In this document: positions 44,163 to 52,272 of the stretch, in pieces
Layout of the letters: every line of letters starts with the position of its first letter
Position numbering within the stretch: the first letter of the stretch is position 1
Assembly: GCF_026651875.1 (NCBI RefSeq)
Contig: NZ_CP104067.1
Location: forward strand, 434,001 to 498,000
From: Alicyclobacillus fastidiosus
Lineage (GTDB): Bacteria > Bacillota > Bacilli > Alicyclobacillales > Alicyclobacillaceae
DNA length: 64,000 nt
Direction: 5' to 3'
Made by a program: the position numbers and the translations under genes
Notes under the pieces: generated by a model
Databases searched by the model: none
The model's input: only the letters and a program-made list of their open reading frames with translations
Told to the model about the DNA's origin: nothing

Positions 44163-45020
44163 GTGTATCAGGATTTTGAAATCGACATGATAACTAAAGA
44201 TGACGGTCTTGCTCTTCAGAATTTGGCTCATAGTGTTGGATGGAACTTTACGACAGGACAAACGAACTTGTTCATTTCTCCTGCTGGTAAGCTATTCGGG
44301 TATCGTTTTGAAGGGAACTTAGTTGCGAGTGCGGGAATTTACATCTACGGTTCTGCTTTGGCTTCTTTGGGTGTCGTTATTGTTCATTCGGGTATTCAAC
44401 GAAAAGGACTTGGTAAAAGTATCGTAAAACATTGCTTAATTGAAGCCGAACGGGTTGGTGCACCTGTTATGTTGGTTGCAACAGAACAGGGGTTTCCTTT
44501 ATATAAATCTCTTGGCTTCCAAACAATTGGGAATATACATCGCTTTGAGGTTAGTAAGCTCCTTGAAGACATCAGGATTAACGGGGCTTTTCAGGTAGAC
44601 CAAGTTCAAGAAGGCGACCTCGATCAGCTTATTGCATTAGATGAGACGGTAATCGGTGCAAATCGAAGTAGATTGTATCCAGTTCTCTTTTCAAATATGG
44701 AATGTGGTTATGTCGTAAGAAATTCGCAAAATACCGTTGTGGGATTTGGTCTTGCAGGTCGTCGCAACAATGTACTGGTGGTCGGTCCAATGGTGGCAGA
44801 CACACAGGATGTCGCACTAACGCTTATGAGAACCTTCGTATCGGGCTGGTCAGGTCCAGTACGTATTGACGTTCCGAGCCAACAAGAAAAATTTATGAAA
44901 CACCTTTTAACGTATGGCTTTGAAGAGAAAATGATATCTCCACTCATGATTCTGAATGCACATGAACTTGGTGGGAAACGTGACCAACTCTATGGAATCG
45001 CCGACCCCGTATTTGGTTAA
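44163..45020 (+). CDS. double-domain GNAT acetyltransferase
   Basis: GTG 44163 behind AAAGGAGTTAGACC. 285 aa. First domain: GSALASLGVVIVHSGIQRKG then LGKSIVKHCL (RKGLGK loop) and PLYKSLGFQTIGN. Second domain: ETVIGANRSRLYPVLFSNME onward, as in the paralogue at 35992-36936; the ends also match (QLYGIADPVFG versus TLFGIAAQVFG). A family with two copies in one window. Substrate unknown. Confidence 0.85.
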   Translation: MYQDFEIDMITKDDGLALQNLAHSVGWNFTTGQTNLFISPAGKLFGYRFEGNLVASAGIYIYGSALASLGVVIVHSGIQRKGLGKSIVKHCLIEAERVGAPVMLVATEQGFPLYKSLGFQTIGNIHRFEVSKLLEDIRINGAFQVDQVQEGDLDQLIALDETVIGANRSRLYPVLFSNMECGYVVRNSQNTVVGFGLAGRRNNVLVVGPMVADTQDVALTLMRTFVSGWSGPVRIDVPSQQEKFMKHLLTYGFEEKMISPLMILNAHELGGKRDQLYGIADPVFG

Positions 45021-45044
45021 TGAAGTATTTTTTCTTGAACTAAA

Positions 45045-45083
45045 GGGGCGTAAATGCAAGAAGTTTATTGAATAAACGAACAG
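45045..45083. repeat. intergenic repeat, copy 1
   Basis: GGGGCGTAAATGCAAGAAGT then TTATTGAATAAACGAACAG. Copy 2 at 45609-45647 matches at about 33 of 39 bases. Both lie in the gap upstream of a GNAT gene. Not a known element to me. Confidence 0.6.
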
Positions 45084-45110
45084 GAATGTCGAAGGCAAGG
45101 GGAGGGTGAT

Positions 45111-45578
45111 TTGTTGGTGGAAGTTATACAAATTAGACGATTACGGGAAGATGAACAATTTCCAATGTCATTGCTTTTGCTTGCCGATCCTTCCAAAGAA
45201 GTGGTTGAAAGTTACATTCACCGTGGGCAGTGTTTCGTAGCCGAATCTAACGGTGAAATCATTGGGGTGTATGTGCTGATTGATACACGTCCGCAAACCG
45301 TCGAGATTGTGAATGTTGCTGTCGTGGAAAAGAAACATGGTAATGGGATAGGGAAGCAACTGGTTCGTCATGCAATTGAGACTGCAAGGTCTATGAGATA
45401 TAAAACGATTGAACTGGGAACAGGGAACTCCAGTGTTGGGCAATTGGCTTTGTATCAAAAGTGTGGTTTTAGAATCGTTGGCGTAGACAGGGATTTTTTC
45501 ACTATCCACTATGATGAGCCGATTTATGAGAACGGAATACAGTGCCGCGACATGATTCGACTTGCTTTAAATTTATAA
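45111..45578 (+). CDS. GNAT N-acetyltransferase
   Basis: TTG 45111, TTG 45114 or GTG 45117 after GGGAGGGTGA; the last is best spaced. 155 aa. NVAVVEKKHGNGIGKQLVRH (about 80-99) is the acetyl-CoA loop; IELGTGNSSVGQLALYQKCG and FRIVGVDRDFFTIHYDEPIY are typical of the YvbK-like group. RLREDEQFPMSLLLLADPSK opens the fold. Substrate unknown. Confidence 0.87.
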   Translation: MLVEVIQIRRLREDEQFPMSLLLLADPSKEVVESYIHRGQCFVAESNGEIIGVYVLIDTRPQTVEIVNVAVVEKKHGNGIGKQLVRHAIETARSMRYKTIELGTGNSSVGQLALYQKCGFRIVGVDRDFFTIHYDEPIYENGIQCRDMIRLALNL

Positions 45579-45608
45579 TTGCAGTCGCAATTCCTTCTGT
45601 CGCTAACG

Positions 45609-45647
45609 GAGGCGTAAATGCAAGAAGTATATTGAATGAACGGGCAG
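45609..45647. repeat. intergenic repeat, copy 2
   Basis: GGAGGCGTAAATGCAAGAAG then TATATTGAATGAACGGGCAG; see copy 1 at 45045-45083. The TAACGG/GGGCAG edges also resemble short motifs at 7478-7487, 9043-9052 and 37871-37881. Confidence 0.6.
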
Positions 45648-45696
45648 TAGGGCGACATAGCTCAAATCGCCCATTGTGACAAGTGAGGTAAACCCG

Positions 45697-46197
45697 ATGA
45701 AAATTCGCCAAATCCGTGAGGATGACTCGGAAAACTACATCGAACTGTGCAAAAGGCTTGATCAGGAAACGCAATTTATGATGTTAGAACCTGATGAGCG
45801 CACCATAAATGTTCAACAGCAGAGGGATGCCATCAATTCCTTGTTAGCCACTGGAAATAGTATGATCTTTGTCGCTGAGGATAACGGTAAACTCGTAGGG
45901 TACATAGGTGCATATGGTGGCGAATTTCGGAGGAATAAACACAAAGTTTACATTGTCATTGGTATCTTACAGGAGTACGCGGGTAAAGGAATTGGGACAT
46001 CCCTGTTCACAGAGACAGAGAAATGGGCAAGGGAGATTGGGGTTCATCGTCTTGAATTAACCGTGATGGTGCATAACGAGGCTGGTCTGGCTCTCTACAA
46101 GAAAATGGGCTTTACAATAGAAGGGATTGCGAGAGACTCGATGCTCGTGGACGGGAAGTATGTCGATGAGTATTATATGGCGAAAATTCTTTCGTAG
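45697..46197 (+). CDS. GNAT N-acetyltransferase (YhbS/RimI-like)
   Basis: ATG 45697 after GAGGTAAACCCG; the GTG at 45676 precedes the ribosome binding site. 166 aa. VIGILQEYAGKGIGTSLFTE (about 90-109) holds the acetyl-CoA loop (EYxGKGIG); LELTVMVHNEAGLALYKKMG and FTIEGIARDSMLVDGKYVDE are the classic RimI-like ending. Substrate unpredictable. Confidence 0.88.
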   Translation: MKIRQIREDDSENYIELCKRLDQETQFMMLEPDERTINVQQQRDAINSLLATGNSMIFVAEDNGKLVGYIGAYGGEFRRNKHKVYIVIGILQEYAGKGIGTSLFTETEKWAREIGVHRLELTVMVHNEAGLALYKKMGFTIEGIARDSMLVDGKYVDEYYMAKILS

Positions 46198-46362
46198 TTA
46201 TCGTGTTGCTTCCCCATCGTTTCTGAACTATTGGGGGGCGAATGTTCAGCACGAACGGCTCCCCCAAACTGCATCCAACACTCAGTATAACTGAACGCCG
46301 CAATCCCCTGCATTTTACGACTCGAAAGACACTTGTCCCTGAACTCTTCACGGAGGTATATC

Positions 46363-46464
46363 ATGTCTGAGGACCTTTACTTTGATGAGCTATTGAGTGG
46401 ACGAACATTGCTCGAAAAAGTCATGGAGACTTCTGATGTGTTGGCTTATCATCACGAGGGGTGA
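46363..46464 (+). CDS. microprotein, 33 aa
   Basis: ATG 46363 lies 6 bases after CGGAGG, an excellent signal. [20 protein letters not shown] then [13 protein letters not shown] is acidic and helical. It ends just before the FosB gene (about 15 bases), so it may be a leader or an upstream cistron of fosB. Not recognised. Confidence 0.45.
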   Translation: MSEDLYFDELLSGRTLLEKVMETSDVLAYHHEG

Positions 46465-46478
46465 GGGGGAGTCTAAAG

Positions 46479-46901
46479 GTGGAGATCGGAGGTATCAATC
46501 ATCTGCTATTTTCCGTCTCGGATCTTGAGAGGTCTATCAAGTTCTACCAGGATGTGTTCGGCGCGAAATTACTGGTTCGAGGGCGGAAGTTGGCTTACTT
46601 TGATTTAAACGGAATCTGGTTAGCATTAAACGTGGAAGAGGACATTCCGAGAAATCAGATTCACCAATCTTATACGCACATCGCTTTCTCCATTAGTTCC
46701 GACGAATTCGATTCAGTTGTTCAGAAACTACAGGAATTAGGAGTGAACATCCTTCCTGGGCGAATGCGCGACGAGCGCGACAAGCAATCTGTTTACTTCA
46801 CCGATCCTGATGGACACAAGTTTGAATTTCACACTGGAACTTTGCAAGACCGTCTGGATTACTATCGAGAAACAAAGCCGCACATGCAGTTTTTTGAGTG
46901 A
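46479..46901 (+). CDS. fosB: FosB metallothiol transferase
   Basis: GTG 46479 has GAGGGGGA at 8 bases. 140 aa of the VOC (glyoxalase) fold. [68 protein letters not shown] and [20 protein letters not shown] match Bacillus FosB throughout. Metal ligands are His8, His67 and Glu116. FosB adds bacillithiol to fosfomycin and inactivates it, acting in the cytoplasm. It is flanked by GNAT genes and a short upstream ORF. Confidence 0.95.
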   Translation: MEIGGINHLLFSVSDLERSIKFYQDVFGAKLLVRGRKLAYFDLNGIWLALNVEEDIPRNQIHQSYTHIAFSISSDEFDSVVQKLQELGVNILPGRMRDERDKQSVYFTDPDGHKFEFHTGTLQDRLDYYRETKPHMQFFE

Positions 46902-46927
46902 AACGGCTGTAGGGAGTGGAATGCCCG

Positions 46928-47470
46928 ATGAAGTTGGTTGGAAACGATATTTATCTCAGGTTTTTGGAGGAATCAGATGCCGCCGCGAAGCTGGAACTGA
47001 ACGTGCGGAATCGTGCCTTTTTTGAGGCTTTCCTGACGACACGAAGCGAGGACTTTTACACTATCGAGTATCAGGTTAACTCAATTAAATCCAGTATCGC
47101 GAAAATGGAGCAAGATGCAGAGTATGTATTTGGCGTGTTTTTAACCAGTACGGATGACTTGATTGGCATTGTCTCATTAACCGAAGTAATGAGAGGTCCA
47201 TTACAATCCTGCTGGTTAGGGTACTCGTTGGACAAGGCGTACAATGGGCGTGGATATACAACGGAAGCCGTCCGCCTCGTAGTTGACTATGCGTTTCGAG
47301 TGCTAAAGCTCCACCGAATTGAAGCTGGCGTAATGCCGCACAACCGAGGATCAATACGAGTTCTTGAGAAGTCGGGATTCGAAAAAGAAGGTCTTTCCAA
47401 GAAGAACGTCCTCATCAATGGAAAGTGGGAAGATCATCTACATTTTGCAATCGTGAATCCTGACGATTAG
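46928..47470 (+). CDS. RimJ/RimL-type GNAT acetyltransferase
   Basis: ATG 46928 behind AGGGAGTGG. 180 aa. DIYLRFLEESDAAAKLELNV opening, WLGYSLDKAYNGRGYTTEAV (about 98-117) with the GRGYTTEA acetyl-CoA loop, and LHRIEAGVMPHNRGSIRVLE, KSGFEKEGLSKKNVLINGKW are the RimJ/RimL signatures. These acetylate protein N-termini or small molecules. Ends 29 bases before the CWC protein start region. Confidence 0.9.
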   Translation: MKLVGNDIYLRFLEESDAAAKLELNVRNRAFFEAFLTTRSEDFYTIEYQVNSIKSSIAKMEQDAEYVFGVFLTSTDDLIGIVSLTEVMRGPLQSCWLGYSLDKAYNGRGYTTEAVRLVVDYAFRVLKLHRIEAGVMPHNRGSIRVLEKSGFEKEGLSKKNVLINGKWEDHLHFAIVNPDD

Positions 47471-47499
47471 CCACATGGATGGGATGGGTGAGCACAACG

Positions 47500-47697
47500 A
47501 TGAACGGAAAAGTATGCCCCATGTGTGGAGGGGACAATGACTGCGGTAATGTTGCTGGCAAAAAGCACGGTACATGTTGGTGTGACCGTGAGTTCTTCCC
47601 CAGGGAGATATTCGACAAAAGCCCATCAACAGGGTCAGAAAAAACGTGTATATGTCAAAACTGCCTCCAGAAATTGAAAAGTGGCATTTCTACTTAA
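47500..47697 (+). CDS. cysteine-rich CWC family protein
   Basis: ATG 47500 (GATGGGTGAG upstream). 65 aa. KVCPMCGGDNDCGNVAGKKH then GTCWC and KTCICQNCLQKL contain the CPxC-x-NxCxxxxxxxxCWC pattern that names the family. Eight cysteines in pairs suggest a zinc or iron-sulphur site. Function unknown. Confidence 0.8.
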   Translation: MNGKVCPMCGGDNDCGNVAGKKHGTCWCDREFFPREIFDKSPSTGSEKTCICQNCLQKLKSGIST

Positions 47698-47907
47698 TTC
47701 GGCATGTTAACATGAAGTCAGAGGTTGGCACAGTGATTTTCGGAATCCAACACGACGAGGGCATTTTATTTGGGTGAGGTGATACAGATGTTTTATCAGC
47801 CGTTGTTTGAGAATGACGTTCCCACCCTTCGCTACTGAGCGAAGGAAATTCAATACGAGTTCCCTTCGCCAGTGGACAAATAAGTCCTAATATGCGGAGG
47901 GATTGAT

Positions 47908-48786
47908 GTGAACTCACGGTATTTAGGCGGACTATACATGGCACTCGCCGCAAGCATTTGGGGTGGCATGTATGTGGTCAGCAAGGTATTGCTACAAAAC
48001 ATTGAGCCACTTGCTTTAGTCTGGCTTCGATATGTTGTAACTCTTTTCGCCTTGGCAATCAGTATCCTTGCCACGAAACAGTCGTGGAGAGTTTCCTGGC
48101 GGCATGTTCCACTGGTCGTCGTCATTGGAGTTGTAGGCTATGCGGTGTCTATTTGGACGCAGTTTCTTGGTACGAAGCTTTCCACGGCGCAGATGGGCGC
48201 AATGATTACATCCGCAACACCAGCCTTTATGGTTGTGTTCGGTCGGATTCTTTTGAGCGAAAGGATAACACTCCGAAAGGCGATGTCAGTTGGGCTTGCG
48301 ACAATAGGAGTCTTGCTGATTGTTGGGATTGGCGGGTTCAGCCACTCCTATCAACTGGGCGGAGTTATCTTATGCATTGCCGCGCTGACGTGGGCTTTGA
48401 TGTCCGTGTTTGTCAAGCTTGTGCCAAGCGGTTACTCCCAATTGACGATCACCTTATATGGAATACTGGTTGCAACCGTATGTATCACACCGATAGCCGT
48501 GAAGCAAATGGTTGATGTGTCGCCAAGTACATGGCTACAGCCGAGTCTATGGGGTGGAGTTCTCTATTTGGGAGTCGTCTCAACAGCAGGGGCGTTTTTC
48601 TTATGGAATAAGGGATTGCAATTGGTGGATGCGTCTTCTGGGGGGCTATACTTCTTCTTTCAGCCACTTGTCGGAACGTTTCTTGGATGGCTGATTCTTG
48701 GAGAAGTCGTTGGGCTTTCCTTTTGGGTTGGCGCGCTATTGATTCTGATCGGTGTGGCGATTGTGGTGAGAGAGGTGGAATCATAG
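47908..48786 (+). CDS. EamA/DMT family transporter
   Basis: GTG 47908 behind GGAGGGATTGAT. 292 aa, ten predicted helices in two EamA repeats. N-repeat: GGLYMALAASIWGGMYVVSK, ALVWLRYVVTLFALAISILA; C-repeat: VILCIAALTWALMSVFVKLV and YFFFQPLVGTFLGWLILGEV, typical drug/metabolite exporters. Together with FosB and GNATs it suggests a detoxification patch. Small in-frame ORFs at 47711 and 47787 precede it but are too short to call. Confidence 0.9.
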   Translation: MNSRYLGGLYMALAASIWGGMYVVSKVLLQNIEPLALVWLRYVVTLFALAISILATKQSWRVSWRHVPLVVVIGVVGYAVSIWTQFLGTKLSTAQMGAMITSATPAFMVVFGRILLSERITLRKAMSVGLATIGVLLIVGIGGFSHSYQLGGVILCIAALTWALMSVFVKLVPSGYSQLTITLYGILVATVCITPIAVKQMVDVSPSTWLQPSLWGGVLYLGVVSTAGAFFLWNKGLQLVDASSGGLYFFFQPLVGTFLGWLILGEVVGLSFWVGALLILIGVAIVVREVES

Positions 48787-48966
48787 GCGATAGTGCGGCG
48801 GGTATTCCTACCCCTCTATGTCTATCAAACAGGTTTTCCACCTGCATTTACCTTGCCCCTTACAACTGATACAATGTTGTTAATGGGAATAGAGACAAAG
48901 GACGAGAACTTATGAAGAAGTGTCAGTTGCCGCGCCAACGCCAACCTTATATAGATTGCCAGACAT

Positions 48967-48993
48967 CGCTCAGTCAAATGGCTGGGCGTTTTT
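48967..48993 (+). terminator. hairpin terminator, about 180 bases after the EamA gene
   Basis: CGCTCAG (48967-48973) and CTGGGCG (48982-48988; one G-U pair) with an 8-base loop, then TTTTTG. Probably the terminator of the EamA transcript. 48787-49086 shows nothing else of note. Confidence 0.6.
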
Positions 48994-49086
48994 GTTTGGT
49001 CTTGACTAAAGTGTACGAGGGGGCAGACGTGGACTTACGTCCACAACGGTTGACTCAGCGGTGGGAAGGGGAAGGTCGGGGTAAAT

Positions 49087-49317
49087 ATGCCAAACGACGA
49101 GTTGAAGGAATTTCTGACGGAGATGGAAGACCGAATTAGGTACGACATTCACGAGGTAGCCAACCAATTAAAGGACATCCAGTCACAAGTCAACACCTTG
49201 AGCCAACAAGTGAACAATCTGGAGAAAATCATTCGTATCGTGGATCAAAACAACGCGGGGACTTTATCTGGTATTCGGATCGACACAAGGTTGATTAAGG
49301 ATGCATTGGAAAAATGA
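49087..49317 (+). CDS. coiled-coil small protein, 76 aa
   Basis: ATG 49087 after GGTCGGGGTAAAT. MPNDELKEFLTEMEDRIRYD, HEVANQLKDIQSQVNTLSQQ, VNNLEKIIRIVDQNNAG form one heptad-like helix, with no membrane segment. Possibly a short structural or phage-like protein. Similar coil to the protein at 12601 but unrelated in detail. Confidence 0.6.
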   Translation: MPNDELKEFLTEMEDRIRYDIHEVANQLKDIQSQVNTLSQQVNNLEKIIRIVDQNNAGTLSGIRIDTRLIKDALEK

Positions 49318-49728
49318 CATGAATTGTGGGACAGTTGACATCGGAAATAGGGAGAGACCGAGAATGAATTATCGAGAAGAAGTTGACGTGCAAGGCGAGA
49401 AGCTCTTGAAGAATGTGCCCTTCGGATTGTTGAGATCGGCACCTTTACTATCGAAAAAAATGCACAGGTCTGTAGCCTGCAACCATCACGTATCGCGGAG
49501 CTTGCGAGTGAATCTTAGCGTCAAAAGGAACGGGAGCAGAAGGAAAACAGTAAGACGACTGAATACGTTCGAGCGGGCATCGTAGAAAGTTACGTCTTGC
49601 GGTGGAAAAACAGGCGAAATAGGCAACTTAGACACAGAAAACAGAAGAAGTAGGACAGGAAACGAGCGTCTCGTATGGAAAGTTGTCATTACGAAGGTAA
49701 AAAACCTACACGATGAGGGCTGATTTCG
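49318..49728. other. 411-base gap without a supported gene
   Basis: The ATG at 49364 (after GAGAGACCGAG) opens a biased frame. I see no protein-like sequence, inverted repeat or promoter that I would defend. Confidence 0.35.
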
Positions 49729-50231
49729 TTGTTGAGGGCTATTCATGTATTCCCTGGATTTCTGAATATTAAACTCATTGATGCACTGCGAGCTAAGTAT
49801 GATCCCCTGGTAACCTCATTCCCCCACATGTAACATTGGTGTTTCCGTTTGAAAGTGCCCTTTCAACCGATGAACTCCGAATTCACTTGCAAGATGCCAT
49901 CCTTGGAGTAAAGCCATTTGACATCGTAATGAGTGGTGTCACTGGTGCGGAGGAGGAGTATTTGTTTCTAAATGTTAAGGTTGGGAACGATGAAATCATC
50001 CAGTTACGCGACAAATTGTATACTGGAATCCTGAGACCGTATCTAAACCGTTCGCTCACATACATTCCGCACCTTACCGTTGGTCGAATCAAGGACAAGG
50101 AGGAGTTTCGTCGTGCTTTAGAGGAAACGGAAAGATTTAATGAGATTTTTGAAACCACCGTACATGAAATTGTCGTTGAAATCATTGATGCAAGTGAAAT
50201 GTCCGTCATTGAACTGAAGATGCCGTTGTAA
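49729..50231 (+). pseudogene. 2'-5' RNA ligase family protein, frameshift at C5
   Basis: TTG 49729/49732 after GAGGGCTGATTTCG opens RAIHVFPGFLNIKLIDALRA, the LigT beginning. The frame stops early at CCCCC (49821-49825). One extra C would give SFPPHVTLVFPFESALSTDE, and the second frame carries YIPHLTVGRIKDKEEFRRAL to 50231. The two HxT motifs of the 2H phosphoesterase fold, PHVT and PHLT, are then complete. The frameshift could be a sequencing error. Confidence 0.75.
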
Positions 50232-50517
50232 AATAGTGATCCTTTGGTCACACGTTTTCCGTACCAAGTCCTACAAGCCAAAGCCCTCGGCAGAGTGGGC
50301 GTGCTTTATCATTTCGAAATACAGCGAGTAACAACGATTATCTACGCCAACGAGGGCATTCGCGTGAGAGGGACGAGCAATTACGGCGGCGGTTGTAAAG
50401 GCTGGGCTTCATGGCTCAAAATCGCGAAAGTTGGGTTACATTTGTAGAAAAACAAGAGGACAGTTGCGGGATGAGGTGCGCTGGATACGAAAGAGAGCCA
50501 ACATTGGCTCCCCTTTG

Positions 50518-50790
50518 TCAGAACAGAGATTTGAGAAGCTCCCGATCTTCGTCAGAAAGTGAGTTTTTCTTCGGTTGATTGTTTGGAGAAAGCGTGATTC
50601 CATCGGCGTTTTGCAACAGTCGCCTCACGATTTCTTCGACCTTCTTGTCCAGGTCCTCTTCTTTGGGTCGGTTCATGTCCCGACGAATCAAGTCACAAAC
50701 ATATGCGCTAATCCCCGTATTTGCCTTTTCCATCACAAATTCATACACTGCTGGATCTCTGAAGGAGATGGAGATTTTGCGTTTAGACAT
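50518..50790 (-). CDS. ParR-like ribbon-helix-helix partition protein
   Basis: ATG 50790, overlapping the end of the ParM-like gene. 90 aa. SKRKISISFRDPAVYEFVME then KANTGISAYVCDLIRRDMNR is a short ribbon-helix-helix with the STBB/ParR pattern; the C-terminus is charged and flexible (KKNSLSDEDRELLKSLF), the usual site for ParM-tip binding. Adapter between the partition site and the filament. Position right after parM supports this. Confidence 0.75.
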   Translation of the reverse strand: MSKRKISISFRDPAVYEFVMEKANTGISAYVCDLIRRDMNRPKEEDLDKKVEEIVRRLLQNADGITLSPNNQPKKNSLSDEDRELLKSLF

Positions 50791-51763
50791 GAGGAGTTAA
50801 ACCCCTGGCTTCGAGCAGTTTCCAATAACTCATTACATTAGAGTAGCTTCCCTTGTCATCGACCCTGGCATGCGGGAACTGGGCTAAGAGAGCGTCTTTT
50901 AGCAGTAGACTGCCGCCTCCACAAAACACAGGTATGGCGAACGATATTCCCTGCGATTTTCCATAGGTGATAATGTCACGAACATGCGCTGTCATCAAAT
51001 CACTAATGGTGCGTTGGCTGTCGAGCATGACTGTGCCATTGATGGAGTAGACTTGTTCTCGTAAAATGGCTTCGCTTTCGTCCAGCGTGATTGTGGTTCC
51101 GAATTGGGTAGATAGCGTCTCTTGGACGTGCCCTCGGAGGAGGTTTACGCCAAGATTTGAGATTACCATACTGTCAACTTTGGGGATCAACCTGTCGAAA
51201 GTCGAAAAGGATGCATTCATCGAACCGATGTCGATGACAGTAACTCTGCTGTTTCGGTATTCATCCAGGTGGGTATAGATCGGACCAAGGGATTCAGGCA
51301 GTAAGACCAATTGGTTAATCCGAAACACCCAGGCTTGTCCATTCACGCGCAAGGAAATGGGCTTTTGGTCATTCAGGATGAAGTCATGGTAGGCGACCTT
51401 GAGTGTCTCGTTCTTGAAAATATGAAGTGGGGTATTCAGTGCCACGGCGACCTGTGGAATGCCGACCCGTTCCACACCAAGTTTCTCCAACATCAGGGCT
51501 ATTGATGTGTAAACCGCCAGTTTGTGGGTAAGAGAGTGTTTGGAAGCAGAGGCGTAGTCAGCATTCAACTCTGAGCACATACTCCCCAAAAGATACTGCT
51601 TGTCCTCAAATTCTACACGATAGGTGTCCCCCGATACCTCGACTCCAGAAAAATGAGTTCCCTCTTGCATGAGGGTGCGGAATCGTTGCTTAATGAAGCC
51701 CTGATCCTTGTAGCTAATACTCTTCGAAAAACTTTTCCCCGTATCCACGGCAATTGCGTACAT
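50783..51763 (-). CDS. ParM/Alp-like actin-family partition ATPase
   Basis: ATG 51763 with AAAGGGGA 8 bases upstream. 326 aa of actin-like fold: MYAIAVDTGKSFSKSISYKD (phosphate 1), SRVTVIDIGSMNASFSTFDR (phosphate 2) and FAIPVFCGGGSLLLKDALLA (adenosine). LNTPLHIFKNETLKV supports the ParM/Alp subfamily rather than MreB. With ParR it forms a plasmid-segregation cassette, transcribed away from the divergent helicase gene. Evidence of a plasmid or plasmid-derived region here. Confidence 0.82.
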   Translation of the reverse strand: MYAIAVDTGKSFSKSISYKDQGFIKQRFRTLMQEGTHFSGVEVSGDTYRVEFEDKQYLLGSMCSELNADYASASKHSLTHKLAVYTSIALMLEKLGVERVGIPQVAVALNTPLHIFKNETLKVAYHDFILNDQKPISLRVNGQAWVFRINQLVLLPESLGPIYTHLDEYRNSRVTVIDIGSMNASFSTFDRLIPKVDSMVISNLGVNLLRGHVQETLSTQFGTTITLDESEAILREQVYSINGTVMLDSQRTISDLMTAHVRDIITYGKSQGISFAIPVFCGGGSLLLKDALLAQFPHARVDDKGSYSNVMSYWKLLEARGLTPHV

Positions 51764-52272
51764 AAATTCATTCCCCTTTCTTCGTATTGTGATTGACCTC
51801 ATATCATAAGCACTTGCGTGCGAATAATTCGCCACGGGTCGCGCTATGATGTCGAATGCGAGGGGCGAAGGGTAGCACAAGTCGCACCAATAGAGAGACA
51901 AGGGAACAGAGGTAGGCGGATAGGTCATTGGCGTTAAAAAGCAAACGGCATTGGGGTTGTCTGGAGTTAATGCAAGAAAAAGGTTGACAGTAGGCAACGA
52001 CGGTATTATTATGACGCTACGACTTCAATCTGAAGTCACCTTTTCCCCATATCAAATCGTCGAAGCTGGTTTGGTTGATGGGGTGCCTATAAGTTTCTTC
52101 CTTCGAAGCCCTGGGGCAACTATGCCCTTTGGGCGGAAGAATCACGGGTACCTTGGCAACTGAATCAGCTTTTTGTGTTGTGCCCATAGTCACCTGGGGA
52201 CAGGACAAGCACTGTTCAAGGAGACCGCAAGCCAGTATGAGATCGCACAAACAAACGAAAGGGGAAATGGTT
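51764..52272. other. divergent control region of the partition and helicase genes
   Basis: 509 bases with no protein-like ORF. Contains GCGAATAATTCGC (51820-51832, perfect palindrome), a TATGAT on the minus strand for parM, the plus-strand promoter at 51984-52012, and a 260-base leader with hairpins GACTTCA-ATC-TGAAGTC (about 52020-52036) and GCCC-TTT-GGGC (about 52125-52135). It is the natural place for a parC centromere, but I see no clear iterons. Confidence 0.5.
51984..52012 (+). promoter_or_regulatory. sigma-A-type promoter for the helicase-like gene
   Basis: TTGACA (51984-51989), a 17-base spacer, TATTAT (52007-52012). Perfect -35, one mismatch in -10. The transcript would have an about 250-base leader before the ATG at 52273. 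Confidence 0.65.

Noticed and set aside
51951..52163. 70-aa plus-strand ORF upstream of the helicase gene
   Set aside because: Its ATG at 52011 overlaps the -10 of the promoter at 51984-52012, so it cannot be translated from that transcript; there is no ribosome binding site.
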